Of a stretch of DNA of 64,000 nt, positions 57,783 through 64,000 are shown piece after piece. How positions within the stretch are numbered: the first letter of the stretch is position 1; every line of letters begins with the position of its first letter. Location: the NCBI RefSeq assembly GCF_023898315.1, contig NC_064616.1:702241389-702305388 (forward strand), written 5' to 3'. This DNA comes from Schistocerca nitens. Lineage: Eukaryota > Arthropoda > Insecta > Orthoptera > Acrididae. Both the position numbers and the translations under genes were made by a program. The notes beneath the pieces were generated by a model. It was not told the origin of the DNA. It searched no databases and worked only from the letters and a program-made list of their open reading frames with translations.

Positions 57783-58549
57783 GGGGGTAGGACGTCAAAC
57801 GGGCCGACTTGGAGCAGGAGAGGCACCACAGGACATTTTAATTTCCACTGCCTATAATTTTACAAATAAATTCATAAAACTTTGTGAGCATGACCAGGAA
57901 TGATCCACAATTCACACTCATAGCAGTGGAAGTTCGGAAACATAACGACGTAATTTTTTTACATGTGAAATTTCATCATTTTTTTCACTTACTAATGCCA
58001 GCATTTGTTGCTATAGGTACACTTTTCTTCGTAAGTAAGAGAGATTCTTCGGTGAATTTTACACAGCATAGAAACTATACGTAAAGGTGTATTAAACTCT
58101 AGAATTTTCCAAATCTATTAAAAACTATGGTAAAAATTGAGGTAATGAACTATAAAATTTGTGTTTTTTCTAAACATGAAGTTTAAAATATAACAGCTCA
58201 TTCGTTTTTTCATAATTTAAATAAATTCTAGAGTATCATACACCTGTAAGTATGGTATGTATGCTGTGCAAAATTTATCGAAGAATTCCTTTAACTTATA
58301 AAGGAAAGTGTATCTATAGCAACAAATGCAGCCGCTAGTAAGTGAAAAAATGATGAAATTTCACACGTAAAAAGAATTTATTTTGTTACGTTTTCGAACT
58401 TCCACTGCACTTAGTGTGAATCCCGAATCCTTCCTTGTGAGGCTAACAAAGTTTTATGAATTTATTTGTAAAAGTATAGACACTGGAAATTAAAATGTCC
58501 TATGATGCGTCTCCTGCTCCAAGTCGGCCCGTTTGACGTCCTACCCCCC
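57783..58549. mobile_element. TTAA-flanked foldback element
   Basis: A 767-bp palindrome with arms of about 300 bp. The ends are GGGGGTAGGACGTCAAACGG (left) and CCGTTTGACGTCCTACCCCC (right, ending in six C). It is flanked on both sides by TTAA (57779-57782 and 58550-58553). TTAA is the target site of piggyBac-type transposons. No transposase is encoded; the two mirror reading frames only translate the arms. It is inserted in the LINE-C copy. Confidence 0.85.
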
Positions 58550-58858
58550 TTAAACTTTGTTAATAGACTTTCTCGGGATAGTTTACGTCTATCTTCAATG
58601 TCTTTCAGTTCAGTTCCTTCAGTATCTCTGTGACACTCTTCCGCGGAACACACAAACCTGTGGCCATTCGTTCTGCTCTTTTCTATATACGTTCAATATC
58701 CGCTGTTAGTTATATTTCATATGGGTCCCATACACCTGAGCAATATTCTAGAACCGATAGCACGAGTGATTTGTAAGCAATCTCCTTGGTAAATTCCACT
58801 TTCCCAGTCTACCACCTACTTTACCCACGACTAAGCCTATGTGATCATTCCATGTCCA

Positions 58859-59281
58859 TTGTCTTGTGACAGCCAGAGCGAGAGCACCAGCAGCAGCGAG
58901 TACTGTTTGTATAAAGCGTTTATTTTGCATTTTGTTTACGACCTTCCACTAAGGAAGGGATTCTATTAGTGTTTATCTGCTCTGCATAGTAACTAACAGT
59001 TCTTGATAAAACTTTACGTAGTTTTCGTGTTAGATTTCTTAGTGTTTTCTTGATCGTTTAGAACAGAAAGCGCCCAAAAACCGTCTTTTGTTTGTTTCGC
59101 GGCCGTTAGCCACTAGTCACTTGAATCAGCAGTTGTCTTGTGACAGCCAGAGCGAGAGCACCAGCAGCAGCGAGTACTGTTCGTATAAAGCGTTTATTTT
59201 GCATTTTGTTTACGACCTTCCACTAAGGAAGGGATTCTATTAGTGTTTATCTGCTCTGCATAGAAACTAACAGTTCTTGAT
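58859..59281 (+). repeat. Duplicated 5' UTR segment of LINE-A
   Basis: A block of about 149 bp starting TTGTCTTGTGACAGCCAGAG occurs at 58859-59007 and again at 59133-59281, 274 bp apart, with very few mismatches. After each copy a weaker similarity continues (ACGTAGTTTTCGTGTTAG near 59017; GCGTAGTTTTCGCGTC near 59352). The 5' UTR is therefore two tandem units, the first shortened internally. Confidence 0.88.
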
Positions 59282-59463
59282 CGTTAGGAGAGAAATTTAT
59301 TTTGTACTTATTTGCTGCGCTTAGCTTTTAAATAGTTTTTCTGGGAAAACCTAGCGTAGTTTTCGCGTCTCGTATTTCAGTGAGTGTTTCTTGATTATCA
59401 GAATAGCTCATCAGAAGATTATCTTGGGAATTTGTCACCGTATAGAGTAGGGTAAACATAGTC

Positions 59464-60456
59464 ATGTGTAGGGACTGTGGTTGTTGTGAGCGGACGCAAG
59501 GAGAATTGGCCACTCTTCGGGGGCAGGTGGAGGCTTTGTCTGTTAGGCTCATCGAGCTCGAGGCGCAGGCGTCGGCTCGTAATGGCGTTGGGGCAACTGT
59601 GGTGAGACCTATGCCTACTTCGGTGGCCTTGGAATCACATGGAACCCCTGATGTCACTGCGTCTTCCGGCAGTGAGCATCTTACCGGTCAGCCATCACTC
59701 CAGGGTGAATGGCGGACAGTGGTGGGCTCGCGCGTGCCTGGCCGAAAGGCGAAGGTGGGATCTGGCCGCGTGGCAGCTGCCTTACCCCTTTCCAACAGGT
59801 ACGGGGTGCTTCCTAGTGGTGATGACATCGTTTCCGAGCCACCACAGGATGCCTCGCCTGTTGGGCCAGTGGCCGATTCTCCGGCAAGGTCCCGACAGTC
59901 ACAGAGGGCGGGCCTATTAGTTATAGGGAGCTCCAACGTTAGGCGGGTTATGGAGCCCCTCAGGAAAATAGCGGGTAGGTCGGGGAAGAATGCCAGTGTG
60001 CACTCGGTGTGCTTGCCGGGGGGTCTCGTCCGTCATGTGGAGGAGGCCCTTCCGGCAGCTATTGAACGCACTGGGTGTGACCGGCTGCAGATAGTAGCAC
60101 ATGTCGGAACGAATGACGCCTGCCGCTTGGGTTCTGAGGCCATCCTTGGTTCCTTCCGGCGGCTGGCTGATTTGGTGAAGACAACCAGCATCGCACGCGG
60201 AGTGCAAGCTGAGCTTAATATCTGCAGCATAGTGCCCAGAGTCGATCGCGGTCCTCTGGTTTGGAGCCGTGTGGAGGGTCTAAACCAGAGGCTCAGACGA
60301 CTCTGCGACTATAATGGTTGCAAATTCATCGACCTCCGTTATTGGGTGGAGAACTGTAGGGCCCCCCTAGACAGGTCAGGCGTGCACTACACACCGGAAG
60401 CAGCTACTAGGGTAGCAGAGTACGTGTGGCGTGCACACGGGGTTTTTTTAGGTTAG
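59464..60456 (+). CDS. LINE ORF1 with SGNH-hydrolase (esterase) domain
   Basis: A 330-residue first ORF of the CR1/L2-type LINE, expected to bind element RNA. It starts at ATG 59464 with MCRDCGCCERTQGELATLRG: a Cys cluster (C2, C5, C7, C8) leading into a Leu/Glu-rich, probably coiled-coil, segment to about residue 38. Residues about 40-145 are low in conserved motifs. The C-terminal half is an SGNH hydrolase fold. Block I is GSSNVRR (G155-N158, nucleophile probably S157). Block III is GTND (215-218). Block V is DRSGVHYT with D303 and H308. Esterase-type ORF1 proteins are known from CR1 and related LINEs. All catalytic blocks are present, unlike the decayed homologue at 54912-55879. A run of seven T immediately precedes its stop. 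Confidence 0.93.
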   Translation: MCRDCGCCERTQGELATLRGQVEALSVRLIELEAQASARNGVGATVVRPMPTSVALESHGTPDVTASSGSEHLTGQPSLQGEWRTVVGSRVPGRKAKVGSGRVAAALPLSNRYGVLPSGDDIVSEPPQDASPVGPVADSPARSRQSQRAGLLVIGSSNVRRVMEPLRKIAGRSGKNASVHSVCLPGGLVRHVEEALPAAIERTGCDRLQIVAHVGTNDACRLGSEAILGSFRRLADLVKTTSIARGVQAELNICSIVPRVDRGPLVWSRVEGLNQRLRRLCDYNGCKFIDLRYWVENCRAPLDRSGVHYTPEAATRVAEYVWRAHGVFLG

Positions 60457-60511
60457 AGGGACCCCCCCCCTTGGGCGAAACGATAAAATACCAGAGAGAA
60501 CATCAGCATCG

Positions 60512-63280
60512 TTGATAAAGAACGTCCGTCCTCAGAGACCAAAAACAGGAAAAGTTAACGTAATATTGGTAAACTGCAGGAGTATCCAGGGCAAGGTTCC
60601 TGAATTAGTATCGCTTATTGAAGGAAATAGTGCGCATATAGTATTAGGAACGGAAAGTTGGTTAAAACCGGAAGTGAACAGTAACGAAATCCTAGACACA
60701 GAATGGAATATATACCGCAAGGATAGGATAAACGCCAATGGTGGAGGAGTATTTATAGCAGTAAAGAATTCAATAATATCCAGTGAAGTTATTAGCGAAT
60801 GCGAATGTGAAATAATCTGGGTTAAGTTAAGTATCAAAGGTGGGTCAGATATGATAGTCGGATGCTTCTATAGACCACCTGCATCAGCAACCGTAGTAGT
60901 TGAGCGCCTCAGAGAGAACCTGCAGAACATCGTGAAGAAGTTTCGTGATCATACTATTGTAATAGGGGGAGACTTCAATCTACCAGGTATAGAATGGGAT
61001 AGTCACACAATCAGAACTGGAGCCAGGGACAGAGACTCTTGTGACATTATCCTGACTGCCTTGTCCGAGAATTACTTCGAGCAGATAGTTAGAGAACCAA
61101 CTCGTGAAGCTAACGTTTTAGACCTCATAGCAACAAATAGACCGGAACTTTTCGACTCCGTGAATGTAGAAGAGGGTATCAGTGATCATAAGTCAGTGGT
61201 TGCATCAATGACTACAAGTGTAATAAGAAATGCCAAGAAAGGAAGGAAAATATATTTGCTTAACAAGAGTGATAGGGCACAAATCGCAGAATATCTGAGT
61301 GACCACCATCAAACGTTCATTTCTGAGGAAGAGGATGTGGAACAAAAATGGAAAAAATTCAGAAACATCGTCCAGTACGCCTTAGATAAGTTCGTACCGA
61401 CTAAGGTCCAAAGCGAGGGGAAAGATCCACCGTGGTATAACAATCATGTACGAAAGGTACTACGGAAACAAAGAAAGCTTCATCATAGGTTTAAGAGTAG
61501 TCGAATCATAGCTGATAAGGAAAAGCTGAACGAAGCGAAAAAGAGCGTAAAGAGAGCAATGAGAGAAGCATTCAACGAATTCGAACATAAAACATTGGCA
61601 AACAATCTAAACAAGAACCCTAAAAAGTTTTGGTCATATGTAAAATCGGTAAGCGGATCTAAATCCCCTATTCAGTCACTCGTTGACCACGATGGCACCG
61701 AAACAGAGGACGACCGAAGAAAGGCAGAAATACTGAATTCAGTGTTCCGAAACTGTTTCACTGCGGAAAATCGTAACACGGTCCCTGACTTCAGCCGTCG
61801 CACGGACGCCAAAATGGAAAATATTGAAATAAACGATATCGGAATTGAAAAACAACTGCTATCACTTAGTAGCGGAAAAGCATCCGGACCAGACGAGATA
61901 CCCGTAAGATTCTACAGTGATTATGCTAAAGAACTTGCCCCCATTCTATCAGCAATTTATCGTAGATCTCTGGAAGAACGTAAAGTAGCTAGCGACTGGA
62001 AGAAAGCGCAGGTCGTTCCCATTTTCAAGAAGGGTCATAAATCAGATGCGAATAATTATAGGCCTATTTCGCTTACGTCAATCTGTTGTAGAATAATGGA
62101 ACATGTTTTATGTTCTCGTATTATGACGTTCTTAGATAATACAAATCTCCTTCATCATAACCAACATGGATTCCGCAAACAGAGATCATGTGAAACTCAG
62201 CTCGCCCTATTTGTCCAAGAAATTCACAGTGCCGTAGACACTGGCGAGCAGATTGATGCCGTATTCCTGGACTTCAGGAAGGCATTTGATACGGTTCCGC
62301 ACTTACGTTTAGTGAAAAAAATACGAGCTTACGGAATATCGGACCAGGTTTGTGATTGGATTCAGGATTTCCTAGAAGAAAGAACACAACATGTCATTCT
62401 TAACGGTTCAAAATCTGCAGATGTAGAGGTAATTTCGGGAGTCCCGCAAGGAAGCGTGATAGGACCTTTATTGTTTACAATATACATAAATGACTTAGTT
62501 GACAACATCGGTAGCTCCGTGAGGCTATTTGCAGATGACACGGTTGTCTACAAGAAAGTAGCAACATCAGAAGACTCGTACGTACTCCAGGAAGACCTGC
62601 AGAGGATTAATGAATGGTGCGACAGCTGGCAGCTTTCCCTAAACGTAGATAAATGTAATATAATGCGCATACATAGGGGCAGAAATCCATTCCAGTACGA
62701 TTATGCCATAGGTGGTAAATCATTGGAAGCGGTAACGACCGTAAAATACTTAGGAGTTACTATCCGGAGCGATCTGAAGTGGAATGATCACATAAAACAA
62801 ATAGTGGGAAAAGCAGGCGCCAGACTGAGATTCATAGGAAGAATTCTAAGAAAATGTGACTCATCGACGAAAGAAGTAGCTTACAAAACGCTTGTTCGTC
62901 CGATTCTTGAGTATTGCTCATCAGTATGGGACCCTTACCAGGTTGGATTAATAGAAGAGATAGACATGATCCAGCGAAAAGCAGCGCGATTCGTCATGGG
63001 GACATTTAGTCAGCGCGAGAGCGTTACGGAGATGCTGAACAAGCTCCAGTGGCGGACACTTCAAGAAAGGCGTTACGCAATACGGAGAGGTTTATTATCG
63101 AAATTACGAGAGAGTACATTCCGGGAAGAGATGGGCAACATATTACTACCGCCCACATATATCTCGCGTAATGATCACAACGAAAAGATCCGAGAAATTA
63201 GAGCAAATACGGAGACTTACAAGCAGTCGTTCTTCCCACGCACAATTCGTGAATGGAACAGGGAAGGGGGGATCAGATAG
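60512..63280 (+). CDS. LINE ORF2: AP-like endonuclease and reverse transcriptase
   Basis: A polyprotein of 922 residues counted from 60512 that nicks target DNA and copies element RNA there. The endonuclease (about residues 15-230) shows VNCRSIQGK, GTESWL, NGGGVFIAV, GCFYRPP, GGDFNLPG (D154, N156), LDLIATNRP and SDH (224-226). The linker includes PPWYNNHVRKVLRKQRKLHH. The reverse transcriptase (about 455-720) shows NNYRPISLTSICCRIMEHVL, FLDFRKAFDTVP (D587), GVPQGSVIGPLLFTIYINDL and FADD (673-676). The C-terminal domain has VWDPYQVGLIEEIDMIQRKA. There is no RNase H. The codon at 60512 is TTG; the frame is open from 60452 but contains no ATG until 60851 (residue 114), inside the endonuclease. 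The start is therefore uncertain. It overlaps or abuts ORF1, in the +1 frame. Confidence 0.93.
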   Translation: MIKNVRPQRPKTGKVNVILVNCRSIQGKVPELVSLIEGNSAHIVLGTESWLKPEVNSNEILDTEWNIYRKDRINANGGGVFIAVKNSIISSEVISECECEIIWVKLSIKGGSDMIVGCFYRPPASATVVVERLRENLQNIVKKFRDHTIVIGGDFNLPGIEWDSHTIRTGARDRDSCDIILTALSENYFEQIVREPTREANVLDLIATNRPELFDSVNVEEGISDHKSVVASMTTSVIRNAKKGRKIYLLNKSDRAQIAEYLSDHHQTFISEEEDVEQKWKKFRNIVQYALDKFVPTKVQSEGKDPPWYNNHVRKVLRKQRKLHHRFKSSRIIADKEKLNEAKKSVKRAMREAFNEFEHKTLANNLNKNPKKFWSYVKSVSGSKSPIQSLVDHDGTETEDDRRKAEILNSVFRNCFTAENRNTVPDFSRRTDAKMENIEINDIGIEKQLLSLSSGKASGPDEIPVRFYSDYAKELAPILSAIYRRSLEERKVASDWKKAQVVPIFKKGHKSDANNYRPISLTSICCRIMEHVLCSRIMTFLDNTNLLHHNQHGFRKQRSCETQLALFVQEIHSAVDTGEQIDAVFLDFRKAFDTVPHLRLVKKIRAYGISDQVCDWIQDFLEERTQHVILNGSKSADVEVISGVPQGSVIGPLLFTIYINDLVDNIGSSVRLFADDTVVYKKVATSEDSYVLQEDLQRINEWCDSWQLSLNVDKCNIMRIHRGRNPFQYDYAIGGKSLEAVTTVKYLGVTIRSDLKWNDHIKQIVGKAGARLRFIGRILRKCDSSTKEVAYKTLVRPILEYCSSVWDPYQVGLIEEIDMIQRKAARFVMGTFSQRESVTEMLNKLQWRTLQERRYAIRRGLLSKLRESTFREEMGNILLPPTYISRNDHNEKIREIRANTETYKQSFFPRTIREWNREGGIR

Positions 63281-63788
63281 TGGTACAATAAGTACCCTCC
63301 GCCACACACCGTAAGGTGGCTCGCGGAGTATAGATGTAGATGTAGATGTAGATAACCCTACAAAGTGCTACACCCAGGTATTTGTACGAGTTGTCCGATT
63401 CCAGCAGCGACTCACTGATTCTATAGTCATAGGATACTACGGTTTTTCGTTTTGTGAAATATATTATTTTACGTTTTTATACATTTAAAGCAAGCTGTCA
63501 GTCTTTGTACCACTTTGAAATCTTATCAAGTTCTAACTGAACGTTTATGCAGCCTCTTTCAGACAATACTTCATTACAGATAATTGCGTCATCTGCAAAA
63601 AGTCTGAGGTAACTATTAATATTGTCTCCAAGGTCATTAATATACAACATGAACAGCAAGGGTCCCAACAGACTTCCGTGAGGCACAACTGAAGTTACTC
63701 CTACATCTGACGATGGCTCTCCATCCAAAAAATCCTCAATCCAGTCACAAATTTCACCTGATAACCCATATGATCATACTTTTGACAA

Positions 63789-64000
63789 TAAGCGTAGACC
63801 AGATATGGCTCAAATTCAAAGATACAGTATCGACAGCAATAGATAGATTCATACCGCACTAGTTAATAAGAGACGGGACTGATCCACCATGGTACACAAA
63901 ACACGCCCGAAAATTGTAGCAGAACCAACGAAAAAAGCATGCCAAATTCGGAAGAACGCAAAATCCCCAAGACTGGCTAAGTTTCACGGAAGCTCGAAAT
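63789..64000 (+). pseudogene. LINE fragment, inverted against LINE-C
   Basis: The plus strand encodes the region between endonuclease and reverse transcriptase of a CR1/L2-group LINE: DQIWLKFKDTVSTAIDRFIP, then RDGTDPPWYTKHARKL. It starts exactly where the minus-strand LINE-C palm ends and runs off the window. It may be the inverted 5' part of the same insertion. Confidence 0.7.

Larger units (their letters stand above)
58859..63354 (+). mobile_element. LINE-A, apparently full length and intact
   Basis: A 4.5-kb CR1/L2-group non-LTR retrotransposon with a 5' UTR (58859-59463), ORF1 (59464-60456), ORF2 (to 63280) and a short 3' UTR ending in about three TAGATG units at 63331-63354. Both ORFs are free of stops. 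It is inserted in the LINE-C copy. No target duplication was found. The related truncated copy at 23854-24698 suggests recent activity of the family. Confidence 0.92.
57555..63788 (-). pseudogene. LINE-C host copy, split by two insertions
   Basis: Three collinear minus-strand pieces form one old LINE. The first, 63788-63355, is the palm: SGEICDWIEDFLDGEPSSDV, VVPHGSLLGPLLFMLYINDL and RLFADDAIICNEVLS, then SYKYLGVALCRV. The second, 58858-58554, is the thumb: WNDHIGLVVGKVGGRL and onwards. The third, 57778-57555, is the C-terminus and 3' end (CATCTACACTCTGCAAAACG on the plus strand). The protein reads on from YLGVALCRV at 63360 to TMDMEWNDHI at 58855, so the intact LINE inserted exactly between them. 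The TTAA foldback occupies 57783-58549. The coding is degraded. Confidence 0.8.

Noticed and set aside
57884..58084. 66-residue frame
   Set aside because: It translates one arm of the TTAA foldback, and its mirror exists on the other arm. It is not a gene.
1..64000. CRISPR array, operon, riboswitch or bacterial insertion sequence
   Set aside because: No regularly spaced direct repeats, no polycistronic gene sets and no ribosome-binding-site pattern. All repeats are eukaryotic transposable elements.
1..64000. Endogenous viral sequence
   Set aside because: No capsid, polymerase or envelope-like frame was recognised. All reverse-transcriptase sequence carries non-LTR motifs (NYRPISL, GVPQGS, FADD) with AP-like endonuclease or RNase H tails.

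Overview
This window looks like repeat-dominated nuclear DNA from a large insect genome, most probably an orthopteran of the locust/grasshopper type. I base that on the repeats. A tRNA-derived SINE of about 200 bp, which I recognise from memory as abundant in Schistocerca-like genomes, occurs about 14 times. It is accompanied by DD34D mariner elements, many Tc1-like elements, CR1/L2-group, RTE and RNase H-bearing LINEs, and several palindromic (foldback) elements. There is no operon structure, no bacterial signal and no host gene that I can defend. The only intact coding regions are one mariner transposase (19978-21051, minus) and the two ORFs of one apparently full-length LINE (59464-60456 and 60512-63280, plus). 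Everything else that codes is a broken transposable element.

Layout. 1-4.9 kb: LINE and Tc1 remnants, including a LINE split by a SINE and by an LTR-like block. 4.9-7.5 kb: nothing recognised. 7.5-10.8 kb: two Tc1-like relics in opposite orientation and a SINE cluster. 11.2-12.85 kb: a CpG-rich promoter-like patch followed by a Helitron-like element. 12.85-16.95 kb: mostly unrecognised. 17-24.7 kb: a foldback, a Tc1 relic, and an RNase H LINE holding the intact mariner, then a LINE nested in a SINE. 26-29.7 kb: a palindrome built from two mariner 3' halves, and a Tc1-like element disabled by an internal duplication. 30-36.9 kb: Tc1 and LINE relics and an internally deleted RNase H LINE ending in a (CA)n tract. 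38-41.3 kb: a tRNA-derived SINE of another family and a second, frameshifted mariner copy. 45-48.5 kb: a hairpin element, an RTE 3' end and Tc1 relics.

The right third is a stack of nested insertions. A BED-finger hAT transposase pseudogene (ZBED5/SCAND3-like, 50041-57239) is cut into four pieces by a foldback element, a 4.3-kb LINE and a SINE. Next to it, an old LINE (57555-63788) is cut by a TTAA-flanked foldback and by the intact 4.5-kb LINE. That intact LINE has an SGNH-esterase ORF1, an endonuclease/reverse-transcriptase ORF2 and a (TAGATG)n tail.

The most interesting signals are these. The intact LINE's ORF2 has no AUG before its endonuclease domain and its frame opens at the ORF1 stop. 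Two LINE families have tandemly repeated 5' UTR units. Palindromic elements recur, one of them apparently made from mariner sequence. The hAT pseudogene can be followed in order across its insertions. All family assignments come from translated motifs read by eye; no database search was run.
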